From: an uncultured Paracoccaceae bacterium
GTDB taxonomy: Bacteria; Pseudomonadota; Alphaproteobacteria; Rhodobacterales; Rhodobacteraceae
Reading direction: 5' to 3'
DNA length: 64,000 nucleotides
Assembly (NCBI GenBank): GCA_937146765.1
Contig: CAKZRP010000065.1
Span: 62,001 to 126,000 of the forward strand
Shown in pieces: positions 25,813-34,669 of the stretch. Under the pieces are notes generated by a model. That model was not told the origin of the DNA. It worked only from the letters and a program-made list of their open reading frames with translations, and ran no database searches. A program made the position numbers and the translations under genes. Position 1 is the first letter of the stretch, and each line of letters opens with the position of its first letter.

Positions 25813-25992
25813 TTACTTGGTCAGGATCAGCTTTCCGGCGCGAGTGATGCGCAGCGAATAGATCTGGCCGTTGAGAAGGATGCGCGCCTGCACGCCGCCG
25901 CGAGTCAGATCCTCGGCGTGATAGGTCGGATAGGTTTCCGGCTGGGTGGCGGTGGCAAGATCGGCTTGGGAAATCGGTTTCAGATTGGTCAT
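25813..25992 (-). CDS. hemP: Hemin uptake protein HemP
   Basis: 59 aa. The C-terminal half (GVQARILLNGQIYSLRITRA, then GKLILTK) is the HemP domain. Members are small iron-regulated proteins linked to heme uptake loci, and in some beta/alphaproteobacteria act as activators. GAGG lies about 8 nt before ATG 25992. The start overlaps the stop of a short upstream frame (ATGA). No TonB-dependent heme receptor is present here, so it works with distant genes or with the imelysins. Confidence 0.9.
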   Translation of the reverse strand: MTNLKPISQADLATATQPETYPTYHAEDLTRGGVQARILLNGQIYSLRITRAGKLILTK

Positions 25993-26168
25993 CGGGCGAG
26001 CCTCTGGGTCCGCTCGGCGCCATCGCATACCCGATCGAGAAGCCATTCGAGGCTGAAACTCGGCTCGGCCCCCGCCTCGGCGAAGAGATCGGCGCAAAGC
26101 TCGGGCACCGGCAGGCGATCCTGCCGGGGGGGACGAGGCTGTTGGTCGGGGCCAGATGGGGTCAACAT
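25989..26168 (-). CDS. Small hypothetical protein upstream of hemP
   Basis: 59-codon frame from ATG 26168 to TGA 25989, overlapping the hemP start as ATGA. The N-terminus is Pro/Gln-rich (SGPDQQPRPPRQDRLPVPEL); the C-terminal half (ADLFAEAG..., SFSLEWLLDRVCDGAERTQR) looks like amphipathic helix with two cysteines (one in ELCADL, one in RVCDG). No clear ribosome-binding site precedes the ATG. I do not recognise a family. The coupling to hemP is the main argument that it is real; it could also be leader sequence. Confidence 0.45.
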   Translation of the reverse strand: MLTPSGPDQQPRPPRQDRLPVPELCADLFAEAGAEPSFSLEWLLDRVCDGAERTQRLAR

Positions 26169-26311
26169 GACGCGGTCGCGGTGTTCGGGTTGTCGGCTGG
26201 CCTGCGAGAAAACAGGTTGGCTGGGATTGTCTGATACCTGATTTATTTGGTCGGATAAGTCAATCCGATAATTTTACTCGGGAATGAGGGTTCTGCGACT
26301 TTGGTAAACTG

Positions 26312-26342
26312 AAAAAGGCCGCCCCGGTATGGGACGGCCTTT
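26312..26342 (-). terminator. Rho-independent terminator after metG
   Basis: Stem AAAGGCCG/CGGCCTTT with an inner CCC/GGG extension, followed by TTTTTC on the minus strand. It starts 24 bp after the metG stop. The rest of 26169-26366 is an AT-richer promoter-like region upstream of the small protein-hemP genes. Confidence 0.85.
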
Positions 26343-26366
26343 GGAAACACTCGCAGAAATGCGGGC

Positions 26367-28088
26367 TCAGTCTTTGCGCACTCCGGCAAATTGCGCCTGC
26401 CACTCATCGCGCTGCTCGTCGGTGATCTTGGCAAAGAGCACCTCGGGCACGGTGAAGGCGTGACCTGCGGGCAGGGCGGCAAGGGCAGCAGCCACATCCT
26501 CGGGCCAGCTCTGATCCTCGGTACCCAGAGCCTCCATCATGCTGGCGGCGGCTGCAGGGATAAAGGGCGCGGAGAGCACGGCGTAAAGGCGGATCAGGTT
26601 CAGGCCCAGACGCACTTGTGCGGCGGCGCGCTCCGGGTCATCCTTGAACACGGTCCAGGGCGCGGCGGATTGCAGGTATTCGTTGCCGGCCACCCAGATC
26701 GCGCGCAGCTCTTGCGCCGATTTGCGCACCTCCATCGCCTCCATATGGCCTTCATAGGCGCGGATACGGGTGGTGAGGTCGGCGATCAGCTTCTCTTCCT
26801 GCTCGCCCAAGGCGCCGCCCTCGGGCACCACTTCGCCGAACTTGGAGCGGCAGAATTTGGTGATGCGGGAGACGAAGTTGCCCAGAACGTCGGCGAGGTC
26901 CTTGTTCACCGATTGCTGGAAGTTCTCCCAGGTGAATTCGGAATCGCTGCTTTCCGGCGCATGGGACAGCAGCCACCAGCGCCAGTAATCGGCGGGCAGG
27001 AGCGACAGGGCCTGATCCATAAACACACCGCGACCCTGCGAGGTGGAGAATTGGCCGCCGTCATAGTTCAGGTAGTTGAAGGACTTGAGGTGGTCGACCA
27101 TCTTCCACGGCTCGCCCGAGCCGAGCAGAGTCGCCGGGAAGGAGAGCGTGTGGAAGGGCACGTTGTCCTTGCCCATGAACTGCACGTATTTCACGTCATC
27201 GGCGCCCTTGTCGGTGCGCCACCAGCGCTCCCACTCGGCGTCGGTTTTGCCATTGGCTTCGGCCCATTCGCCGGCGGCGGCGATATATTCGATGGGGGCG
27301 TCGAACCAGACGTAAAAGACCTTGCCTTCCATGCCCGGCCAATCCTTGTCGCCGTTCTTGACCGGCACACCCCAGTCGAGGTCGCGGGTGATGCCCCGGT
27401 CTTGCAGGCCATCGCCGTCATGCAGCCATTTCTTGGCGATCGAGGTGGTCAGCACCGGCCAGTCCTGCTTGCTGTCGATCCACTGGTCGAGCTGGTCGCG
27501 CATCGCCGATTGACGCAGGAACAGGTGCTTGGTCTCGCGCACTTCCAGATCGGTGGAGCCGGAGATCGCCGAGCGCGGGTTGATCAGGTCGGTCGGGTCG
27601 AGCTGCTTGGTGCATTCCTCGCACTGGTCGCCGCGCGCCTTGTCGTAGCCGCAGTTGGGGCAGGTGCCCTCGATATAGCGGTCGGGCAGGAAGCGGGCGT
27701 CGGCGTTGGAATAGACCTGCTTTTCCGAGACTTCGGCGATCAGACCGGCCTCGGCCAGCTTTCCGGCGAAATGCTGGGTCAGGGCGCGGTTCTGCGGGCT
27801 CGACGAACGGCCATAGTGGTCAAACGACAGGCCAAAGCGGTTGGCGATATCGCTTTGCACGCTGTGCATCTCGGCACAGTAATCGGCGACCGGCTTGCCG
27901 GCCTTGGCGGCGGCCAGCTCGGCGGGGGTGCCGTGTTCATCGGTGGCGCAGAGGAACAGAACCTCATTGCCGCGACCGCGATTGTAGCGGGCATAAAGGT
28001 CGGCCGGTAGCTGGCTGCCCACGAGATTGCCGAGGTGCTTGATCCCGTTGATATAGGGCAGTGCCGAGGTGATGAGAATTCGGGCCAT
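26367..28088 (-). CDS. metG: Methionyl-tRNA synthetase
   Basis: 573-aa class I aminoacyl-tRNA synthetase. [18 protein letters not shown] holds the HIGH-equivalent HLGN; the zinc knuckle is [17 protein letters not shown]; the KMSKS loop is represented by [12 protein letters not shown]. Anticodon-binding helices follow ([14 protein letters not shown]). The C-terminal tRNA-binding dimerisation domain of E. coli MetG is absent, as in other short alphaproteobacterial forms. ATG 28088 (MARILITS) is preferred; ATG 28097 adds three residues. Confidence 0.96.
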   Translation of the reverse strand: MARILITSALPYINGIKHLGNLVGSQLPADLYARYNRGRGNEVLFLCATDEHGTPAELAAAKAGKPVADYCAEMHSVQSDIANRFGLSFDHYGRSSSPQNRALTQHFAGKLAEAGLIAEVSEKQVYSNADARFLPDRYIEGTCPNCGYDKARGDQCEECTKQLDPTDLINPRSAISGSTDLEVRETKHLFLRQSAMRDQLDQWIDSKQDWPVLTTSIAKKWLHDGDGLQDRGITRDLDWGVPVKNGDKDWPGMEGKVFYVWFDAPIEYIAAAGEWAEANGKTDAEWERWWRTDKGADDVKYVQFMGKDNVPFHTLSFPATLLGSGEPWKMVDHLKSFNYLNYDGGQFSTSQGRGVFMDQALSLLPADYWRWWLLSHAPESSDSEFTWENFQQSVNKDLADVLGNFVSRITKFCRSKFGEVVPEGGALGEQEEKLIADLTTRIRAYEGHMEAMEVRKSAQELRAIWVAGNEYLQSAAPWTVFKDDPERAAAQVRLGLNLIRLYAVLSAPFIPAAAASMMEALGTEDQSWPEDVAAALAALPAGHAFTVPEVLFAKITDEQRDEWQAQFAGVRKD

Positions 28089-28336
28089 ATCGTCCATCCG
28101 CGTCGCTTGTCTGGCTGTTCGTCTAGCGCAAGCGACAAGGCGCGAAAAGCCCATGTTGCGGAGTGGTCCCAAGAAAGCCGGGTTTTAAGGACATCGAGCC
28201 CCTGTTTGGCTTGACCGAGCCCTGTCCATCAGAGACGCTGAAGGCGATTTTGATGCGACCCTTCTTGAAACCTCACGTTTGCGTGATGATATATACTGCA
28301 TACAGTGGCATACAATATGTGGACTTCTTGACCTAG

Positions 28337-29053
28337 ATGATCGACTTCCTTCTTGATGGCGCCTTTGCGCCCTTCACCTTTGCGCTGGCCTTGTTGGTCG
28401 GCTTGCTGGGGATGGAAGTTGTGGCGCTGCTGCTGGGGGGCAGCCTTCTGGCCAGCGACAGCGATGCGGCGATCGACGCACCCGGCGGGGTGGAGATCGG
28501 CGCTGGGGTGGACCTCGATGGGGTCGACCTCGGCGAGGTGGATCTGGACGCGCCGGAGTTGGAAGCGGCTGAGGTGCCGGACCTGTCCGGTGGCGGTGGT
28601 GTGCTCGGTTGGCTGGGGCTCGGGCAGGTGCCCTTCCTCATCTGGTTTGCCTGCTGGCTGATGGCTTTTGGCCTTTCGGGCATGGCCTTGCAGGGGGTCC
28701 TGCGCGATCTGATGGCGGTCACGCTGCCCTCCGGGCTGGCAGCGGTAACGGCGGCCATCGTCTCGTTTTGGTTTGCGCGCGGCTTTGGCGCCGTCTTTGC
28801 CCGGCTGCTGCCAAAGAATGAGACCTCGGCCCTGTCGGAAACCGCCCTCGGGCGGCGGCGCGGGGTGGTGACGCAGGGCACCGCTGCCCGGGGCCGCCCT
28901 GCCGAAGTCCGCGTCATGGATGGCCATGGCAATGCCCATTACCTGCGCGCCGAACCCCTGAGCGATCAGGAGCAGATTGCGACCGGCACCGAGGTGCTGG
29001 TGATCCGCGACCGACGCGCCAAACGATATGTCCTCGTGCCGCTGTCCGACTAG
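28337..29053 (+). CDS. yqiJ: YqiJ-like inner-membrane OB-fold protein (DUF1449 type)
   Basis: 238 aa. Three hydrophobic segments (FTFALALLVGLLGMEVVALL; GQVPFLIWFACWLMAFGLSG; a third around LAAVTAAIVSFWF) precede a C-terminal soluble OB-fold-like domain (RRGVVTQGTAARG, HYLRAEPLSDQEQIATGTEV). A loop rich in Asp/Glu repeats (DLDGVDLGEVDLDAPELEA) lies between TM1 and TM2. NfeD/YqiJ-type proteins pair with flotillins, and a flotillin gene follows 60 bp downstream. Role: membrane microdomain organisation, by family. Confidence 0.88.
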   Translation: MIDFLLDGAFAPFTFALALLVGLLGMEVVALLLGGSLLASDSDAAIDAPGGVEIGAGVDLDGVDLGEVDLDAPELEAAEVPDLSGGGGVLGWLGLGQVPFLIWFACWLMAFGLSGMALQGVLRDLMAVTLPSGLAAVTAAIVSFWFARGFGAVFARLLPKNETSALSETALGRRRGVVTQGTAARGRPAEVRVMDGHGNAHYLRAEPLSDQEQIATGTEVLVIRDRRAKRYVLVPLSD

Positions 29054-29113
29054 GCCGCGCGGGGGCAGAGCCTTCGACATTTCTAACTGACTTTTACCCT
29101 ATGGAGGATTGGG

Positions 29114-30799
29114 ATGGACCTTTCATTCCTGCTGACCGCAGTTGTCACGATAATAGTTTTCCTTGCCCTGATCGGACTCATTCTCGGACGGCTCTACCGC
29201 CGCGCCACCCGAGAGGTGAGTCTGGTCAAGACCGGCTCCGGCGGCAAGAAGGTGATAATGGATGGCGGCACGGTGGTGATCCCGCTGCTGCATGAGGTGA
29301 GCCCGGTCAATATGAAGACCCTGCGCCTAGAGGTGCAGCGCTCGGGCGAGGCGGCCTTGATCACCCAGGACCGGATGCGGGTCGATGTGGGCGTGGAATT
29401 CTATGTCTCGGTGATGGCGACCGAAGAGGGCATCTCGCGGGCGGCGCAGACGCTGGGCAACCGGACCTTTGACGTGGAGCAGCTGCGCGAGATGATCGAG
29501 GGCAAGCTCATCGACGGTCTGCGCGCGGTGGCGGCGCAGATGACCATGGACGGGCTGCATGAAAACCGCGCCGACTTTGTGCAGGAGGTGCAGAACGCGG
29601 TTTCCGAAGATCTGTTGAAGAACGGTCTTTCGCTGGAATCCGTCTCCTTGACCGCGCTGGACCAGACCCCGTTCGAGGCTCTGGATGAGAACAACGCCTT
29701 TAACGCGGTGGGGATGCGGCGCTTGGCCGAGGTGATTGCCACCTCGAAGAAGGAGCGCGCGCAGATTGATGCCGATGCCGAGGTGGCGGTGCGTCGGGCC
29801 GCGATGGAAGCACAACGCCAGAAGCTGTTGATCGAGCAGGACGAGGAGCAGGCGCGCATCGAGCAGACCCAGCGGCTGGAGACCCTGCGGGTGGCGCAGG
29901 AGGCGGAAATCGCGGCGCGGACCGAGGATTCTGTGCGCGAGACTCAGCGTGCAAGGATCGCCCGCGAGGAGGCCATCCGCGCCGCCGAGATTGAGCGCGA
30001 GCGCAAGATCCGCGAGGCGGAGATCGCCAAGGAGCGCGAACTCGAAGTGGCGGAACAAGAACGCCAGATCATCATCGCGCAAAAATCCGAAGAGGAAAGC
30101 CGCGCCCGGGCCTCGGCTGACCTGGCCCGCGCCGAAGCCACCAAGGCTGCCGAGGCGGTGGCCACCGCGCGCGAAGTGGCCGAGGCCGAGCGTCAGAAGC
30201 AGATCGTGCTGATCGAAGCCGCCCGCGAGGCGGAGCGGCAGGCAACCGGCATCCGTCTGGCCGCTCAGGCCGAGAAAGACGCCGCCGCCGACCGGGCCCA
30301 GGCACGCCGCGAGGAAGCGCAGGCCGAGGCTGATGCGCTCAACATCCGGGCCGAGGCGAAGAAGAACGATATGCTGGCCGAGGCCGAAGGCAAGCGGGCG
30401 CTGGTCGAGGCGGACAATGCGCTCTCGGCGGAGTTGGTGCGGATGAAGGTCGATCTGGCCCGTCTGCAGGCGATGCCCGCGATCATTGCCGAGATGGTGA
30501 AGCCGGCGGAGAAGATCGATTCGATCAAGATCCACCATGTGGGCGGCATCGGCGCAGGGGCGCCCTATGGTGCGGCGGGGGCTGCGGGCGACAAGCCGGT
30601 GGTCAATCAGGCGCTCGACTCGATCATGGGGATGGCGGTGCAGATGCCCGCGCTCAAGGCTTTGGGGCGAGAGCTGGGGATTTCTATGGAGGATGGTGTC
30701 TCGGGCGTGGTGAACGGGCTGCTGAGCGAGGACACCGCCCCTGAGGTTGCAGAGGTGCCCAAGCCGTCCGCCGAGGTAAAGGGCACCGACGTGCACTGA
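29114..30799 (+). CDS. yqiK: Flotillin-family protein (YqiK-like)
   Basis: 561 aa. One N-terminal membrane helix (FLLTAVVTIIVFLALIGLIL), an SPFH/band-7 domain (MKTLRLEVQRSGEAALITQD, VDVGVEFYVSVMATEEGISR), a very long charged coiled coil of Glu/Arg/Ala repeats from about 200 to 440, and a glycine-rich C-terminus. This is the flotillin plan: scaffold of membrane microdomains. Upstream AGGA at 29103-29106 precedes ATG 29114. Together with YqiJ it forms a two-gene operon closed by a terminator. Confidence 0.93.
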   Translation: MDLSFLLTAVVTIIVFLALIGLILGRLYRRATREVSLVKTGSGGKKVIMDGGTVVIPLLHEVSPVNMKTLRLEVQRSGEAALITQDRMRVDVGVEFYVSVMATEEGISRAAQTLGNRTFDVEQLREMIEGKLIDGLRAVAAQMTMDGLHENRADFVQEVQNAVSEDLLKNGLSLESVSLTALDQTPFEALDENNAFNAVGMRRLAEVIATSKKERAQIDADAEVAVRRAAMEAQRQKLLIEQDEEQARIEQTQRLETLRVAQEAEIAARTEDSVRETQRARIAREEAIRAAEIERERKIREAEIAKERELEVAEQERQIIIAQKSEEESRARASADLARAEATKAAEAVATAREVAEAERQKQIVLIEAAREAERQATGIRLAAQAEKDAAADRAQARREEAQAEADALNIRAEAKKNDMLAEAEGKRALVEADNALSAELVRMKVDLARLQAMPAIIAEMVKPAEKIDSIKIHHVGGIGAGAPYGAAGAAGDKPVVNQALDSIMGMAVQMPALKALGRELGISMEDGVSGVVNGLLSEDTAPEVAEVPKPSAEVKGTDVH

Positions 30800-30822
30800 G
30801 GCGCCCTTGGCGGAAAAACAAG

Positions 30823-30850
30823 AAGGGCCGACGTCATCGTCGGCCCTTTT
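30823..30850 (+). terminator. Rho-independent terminator after yqiK
   Basis: Stem AAGGGCCGACG (30823-30833), loop TCAT, CGTCGGCCCTT (30838-30848), then TTGCTGTT. It sits between the converging flotillin and MFS genes; on the minus strand the tail is CTTGTTTTTCC, so it can serve both. Confidence 0.9.
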
Positions 30851-30859
30851 GCTGTTGCC

Positions 30860-32086
30860 TTACTGGCGCCCCTCGCGGGCCCGCTTCAAGAGCTTGCCGA
30901 TGGTGAAGGAGGTGCGCGGCGCATAGACGTAGCGGGTGCGTTCAGACGGTGCCCGCCGCGCGCGCATCCGGGCGAGCCCGAAGACGATGAGCCCCACATG
31001 ACCGGCGGCAATGAAGCTGAAGAGGGCGGCGGGCCCGAAGCCCTCGATCAGGAAGGACGCCACCAGCGGCGCGGCAATGGCGCCCACGGCATAAAAGAAC
31101 ATCAAGGCTGCCGAAAGCTCCACCCGCTCTTCGGATGTGGCAAAATCATTGGCGTGGGCGGCCGAGACCGAGAAGATCGGCACCGTGGTCAGGCCGAAGA
31201 TGGCCGCAGAACTCATGATCGCCAGCGTGCCGCCGGTGCTGGCGGGCAGCGAGATGGCACAGGAGAGGATCGAGGTCACAGAGAGCCAGATCAACACCCA
31301 GCGGCGGTCGAATTTATCCGCCAACCAGCCCACCGGATATTGCGCCAGCGCGCCGCCCAGAACATAGGCAGCGAGGAAGAAGGCGATCTGATCCACCATC
31401 AGCCCGACCTCCTGCCCATAGATCGGCCCGACCATGCGGAAGGAGGCGCCGCTGAGGGCTGAGACAATCACCCCGATGACGCCGAGGGGAGAGCAACGCC
31501 AGGCAAGACCGGGGCGCAGGCGCGGGGCGGCGGGCATCTCAGGCTGGCTGGCGCGGGTCATCATCAGGGGCAGCAGCGTCGCACAGCACAGGATCGCCAG
31601 CAGGTTGTAGCTGAGGTAATGCGCCGGCGGCAGCACCGCGATCAGCAGCTGTGCCACCAGCGAGGCGCTGGTATCGGCGATCCGGTAGAGGCCCGAGGTG
31701 CGGCCGCGGTTCTCATTTGTGACCTTGGCGTTGAGCCAGGCCTCGATCACCGTGTAACAGCCCGCCACGCAGAGGCCGGAGGCAATCCGCATCCCCGCCC
31801 AGGCATAGGGGTTCTCGACCAGCGTATGGCCGAGGATCCCCATCGCTCCGAGGGCGGTGCAGACCGCAAAGGCGCGGGAATGACCGACCCGACCCATCAG
31901 CCGTGGCGTCCACCAGCAGCCGATCAGAAAGCCAAAGAAATGCGCCGAGCCGAGCAGGCCGATCTGACGGTTGTCGAAGCCCAGGACCGTGCCGGAGAGC
32001 GCATCCAGCGGACCCACCCCTCCGGTGGAGAGCTGCAGCAGGATGACGGAAAGAAACAGGGCGGCAAATGAGAGGATCGTGCGCAT
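30860..32086 (-). CDS. MFS transporter
   Basis: 408 aa with about twelve hydrophobic helices. The cytoplasmic motif between helices 2 and 3 reads GCWWTPRLMGRVGHSRAFAV, the MFS GxxxDRxGRR-type loop in relaxed form; helix 7-8 region has YPVGWLADKFDRRWVLIWLS, a clear second MFS motif A. The family resembles YcaD/aromatic-acid-type transporters but substrate cannot be told. Start MRTILSFAALFL (32086); 32101 and 32107 are alternatives with no better ribosome-binding site. It lies 88 bp downstream of the MobA-like gene on the same strand and may share its mRNA. Confidence 0.88.
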   Translation of the reverse strand: MRTILSFAALFLSVILLQLSTGGVGPLDALSGTVLGFDNRQIGLLGSAHFFGFLIGCWWTPRLMGRVGHSRAFAVCTALGAMGILGHTLVENPYAWAGMRIASGLCVAGCYTVIEAWLNAKVTNENRGRTSGLYRIADTSASLVAQLLIAVLPPAHYLSYNLLAILCCATLLPLMMTRASQPEMPAAPRLRPGLAWRCSPLGVIGVIVSALSGASFRMVGPIYGQEVGLMVDQIAFFLAAYVLGGALAQYPVGWLADKFDRRWVLIWLSVTSILSCAISLPASTGGTLAIMSSAAIFGLTTVPIFSVSAAHANDFATSEERVELSAALMFFYAVGAIAAPLVASFLIEGFGPAALFSFIAAGHVGLIVFGLARMRARRAPSERTRYVYAPRTSFTIGKLLKRAREGRQ

Positions 32087-32174
32087 AACAGGGCCGACCA
32101 TAGGCAAAGATCACGCCCCCGCAGTAGCCTTTTCGACTTTGCGTGTCGTTTTAGGGGCGTGATGCAATTTTCCC

Positions 32175-34079
32175 TCAATCGGCGGCGATCATGATCCCGT
32201 CGAAAAAGGCCGCAAGAGCGACGTGGTCGGCAAGGGGCAAAAGGGCGGCGACATGTTGGTCCGGGCGCAGGACCACCAGCGCGCCTTCCTTGCGGTCGAT
32301 GCCGCGCAGGTCGAAGATATCGCCCGCGCGGGGATCGGGGCAGAAGACCTTTTCCGCGTCCACCAGCCCGTGTAGGCCTTTGGTCGGGCGCAGCAGGGTC
32401 GGCATCTCGGTGGGCTGGACCTCGCGGTGGGGCATTTGCAGGACCGCGCGCAGGTCAATCACCCCGTCGCTGTCCGCGCTTTTCGGCGTGTAGCGCCGCA
32501 GGGGCGAGCGCGGGTCTTCACTGAGGTATCTGCACAGGGTATGGAGCGCGCCGCCCACAGCACCTTGGTCGCCCTTGGGCGCAAAGGCGAGGAGACGCCA
32601 GCGCCCGTCCGCCTTGGCCACATGGCCCAGCTGCATGGGCCGCGCATCGGCCAGACGGATCACGGGAGCGGAGTGAAACCGCATCCCCAGCTGAAACCCC
32701 GGCGCGAGCGCCTGATGCTGGTCGCTGCCGGTCAGCATCGAGGGCCCATAGCGCAGCGCCACCCCGGCGGTGAAGCGGCCATGGCGTTCAAAATACTGCT
32801 GAAAAGCCTTCGGGTCGACGCCTTCGCCGCCCTTGGTGGCGGGCTTGGCGCTGAACATGGCGGCAAATTCGCGGTCAAAGTCGATCAGCGCCTGCGCCTC
32901 GCCTTTGCGCTCCTGCGCGTAAGTATGCAGGATCTCGGGGTGGGCTTGTCCGCGCAGCACGGCGGCGAGTTTCCAACCCAAGTTGAACCCGTCGCGCAGC
33001 GAGACATTCATGCCCTGGCCGGCCTTAGGGCTATGGGTGTGGCAGGCATCGCCAGCGATAAACACAGAAGGGGCGGGACCGGAGGTCACATCATCGGGCA
33101 GGTTGTCGAACTTCGCACAAATGCGCTGGCCGATCTCATAGACCGACCACCAAGCCACCTCTTTCACGTCGAGCGTATAGGGATGCAGGATGCGCTGGGC
33201 GGCGGCGATCAGGTGGTCGACGGTGATGTTCTTGCTGGCGACCCGCTCGTCCTCGGCCAGCTTGTCCATCTCGATATAGAGCCGCACCATGTAGCCGCCT
33301 TCGCGCGGGATCACGAGGAGGTTGCCCTCGCGCGCGGAATGCACCGTCGCCTTGAGGCGGATATCGGGGAAATCGGTGGTGCAGAGCACATCCATCACGC
33401 CCCAGGCCTGATTGGCGGCGGCCCCGTCCAAGCTGCGGCCAATCTCGCGCCGCACGGTGCTGCGGGCGCCATCGGCCCCGACCGCGTAGCGCGCGCGGAT
33501 CACCTCCTGCGCGCCGGTCTCTGTGTGTTCAAAGGTGGCGGTGACGGGAAGGGCGGCCCCCTCGTCGATCTTGAGCGAGATCAGACGGCGGCGGTAATGC
33601 GGCGCGAGCCGGGTGGGGGCATTGCGCATGACCTCAAGGAAAAAGTCATGCACCCGCGCCTGGTTCAGGATCACATGGGGAAACTCCGAGAGACCCTCCT
33701 CGGTATCCTCGATCCGGCCACTGCGGGCGATGCGGGCGGGGTCCTTGGGGTCGGGCTTCCAAAAGGCGGTCTCATTCACCCAATAGGCTTCTTTCAGCAC
33801 CTTTTCGGCAAAACCAAAGGCCTCGAACATCTCGACCGAGCGGCAGGCGATGCCATCGGCCTGACCGACCGCTAGGGGCCCCGGTTTCTGGTCGGTGATA
33901 CAGGTGCGGATCGCGGGAAAGGCGGCGAGCTGTGCGGCGGTGATCAGCCCGGTGGGGCCGCAGCCGACGATCAGCACGTCCACTTCCTGCGGCAGGGTCG
34001 CGGGGTCGAGGGGAAAGCCGGGGGCGGCGGGCGCAAGGCTCGGGTCGCCGGGGCAGTATCCGGTCAGGTGAAATTGCAT
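32175..34079 (-). CDS. mobA: FAD-dependent aromatic hydroxylase (MobA / phenol 2-monooxygenase type)
   Basis: 634 aa. N-terminal FAD motif VDVLIVGCGPTGLITAAQL, the DG motif GADGARSTVRREIGRS, and GDACHTHSPKAGQGMN define a group A flavin monooxygenase; the C-terminal thioredoxin-like domain matches the long MobA/phenol-hydroxylase class (about 640 aa). Likely reaction: NADPH-dependent hydroxylation of a phenolic ring such as 3-hydroxybenzoate to protocatechuate. The divergent MarR gene and an inverted-repeat operator between them mirror the mobA-mobR arrangement of Comamonas. The exact substrate is inference. Confidence 0.82.
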   Translation of the reverse strand: MQFHLTGYCPGDPSLAPAAPGFPLDPATLPQEVDVLIVGCGPTGLITAAQLAAFPAIRTCITDQKPGPLAVGQADGIACRSVEMFEAFGFAEKVLKEAYWVNETAFWKPDPKDPARIARSGRIEDTEEGLSEFPHVILNQARVHDFFLEVMRNAPTRLAPHYRRRLISLKIDEGAALPVTATFEHTETGAQEVIRARYAVGADGARSTVRREIGRSLDGAAANQAWGVMDVLCTTDFPDIRLKATVHSAREGNLLVIPREGGYMVRLYIEMDKLAEDERVASKNITVDHLIAAAQRILHPYTLDVKEVAWWSVYEIGQRICAKFDNLPDDVTSGPAPSVFIAGDACHTHSPKAGQGMNVSLRDGFNLGWKLAAVLRGQAHPEILHTYAQERKGEAQALIDFDREFAAMFSAKPATKGGEGVDPKAFQQYFERHGRFTAGVALRYGPSMLTGSDQHQALAPGFQLGMRFHSAPVIRLADARPMQLGHVAKADGRWRLLAFAPKGDQGAVGGALHTLCRYLSEDPRSPLRRYTPKSADSDGVIDLRAVLQMPHREVQPTEMPTLLRPTKGLHGLVDAEKVFCPDPRAGDIFDLRGIDRKEGALVVLRPDQHVAALLPLADHVALAAFFDGIMIAAD

Positions 34080-34113
34080 GGGCGTCCTCCCTCAGATGTT
34101 AGCTGGTAAATGG

Positions 34114-34158
34114 TTCGCATACGAATCTCTTTTCGACAAGAAAAGATTCGTATACAAA
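34114..34158. promoter_or_regulatory. Inverted-repeat operator between mobA and marR-type gene
   Basis: GCATACGAATCT (34117-34128) and AGATTCGTATAC (34144-34155) form an inverted repeat with 11 of 12 matches around a 15-nt spacer that contains CTTTTC/GAAAAG. The left half also contains TTCG-CATA-CGAA. Position in a 140-bp divergent gap next to a MarR gene makes it the obvious regulator target. Confidence 0.7.
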
Positions 34159-34219
34159 CTAAGTGCGGCGGGCTAGGGTGGGGCAGGCAGAGGCTAAGGC
34201 AATCAGAGGACTGGGGACT

Positions 34220-34654
34220 TTGGACTTTCGCGATATGGCGGGCCATGTGATCCGCCGCTTGCATCAGAACGCAACGCAGGTGTTTCAGGCGCGGCTGACG
34301 GCGGCGGGGCAGGATCTGACGCCGGTGCAATACGCCGCGCTCGACGCGATTCGTGGCGCGCCGGGGATGGATCAGGTGCGGCTGTCCGCGCTGATCGCCT
34401 GTGACCGCGCAACGCTGAGCGGCGTGGTCGAGCGGCTCTGCAAGAAAGGCTACATTGACCGCAGCGTCAGCGCCACGGACCGCCGCGCGCGGGTTCTGAC
34501 CTTGACGCCGGAGGGCGCGGCTTTGGTCGCGGATCTTTCGCCCATCGTGGCGGCCGCACAGGCGGAGATCCTGCCGGGCTTGACGCCGGAGGAGCAGGCG
34601 CAGTTCCTCGCCCTGGCCCAGAAATCGGCGGCGGCGGTGGGGGCGGAGGCTTGA
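34220..34654 (+). CDS. MarR-family transcriptional regulator (MobR-like)
   Basis: About 144 aa. Winged-helix MarR fold: VIRRLHQNATQVFQARL (dimer helix), LTPVQYAALDAI, LSALIACDRATLSGVVERL (recognition helix) and the wing TDRRARVLTLTPEG with the conserved DxRxxxLxLT. Start TTG 34220 is chosen for AGAGGA at 34205-34210 (9-nt spacer); ATG 34235 is an alternative that shortens it by five residues. Divergent from the aromatic hydroxylase and probably its ligand-relieved repressor. Confidence 0.88.
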   Translation: MDFRDMAGHVIRRLHQNATQVFQARLTAAGQDLTPVQYAALDAIRGAPGMDQVRLSALIACDRATLSGVVERLCKKGYIDRSVSATDRRARVLTLTPEGAALVADLSPIVAAAQAEILPGLTPEEQAQFLALAQKSAAAVGAEA

Positions 34655-34669
34655 ACCTGCGCTTGATCC

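Noticed and set aside
24337..26264. TGACTAAAAGAC (24339-24350) and TGACTTATCCGAC (minus, 26250-26264) as iron-regulator sites
   Set aside because: Both lie upstream of iron genes and look alike, but spacing differs by one base and I could not match a known Irr, RirA or IscR consensus with confidence.
26391..28010. 539-codon plus-strand frame opposite metG
   Set aside because: Antisense shadow of MetG; no recognisable domain and atypical amino acid use.
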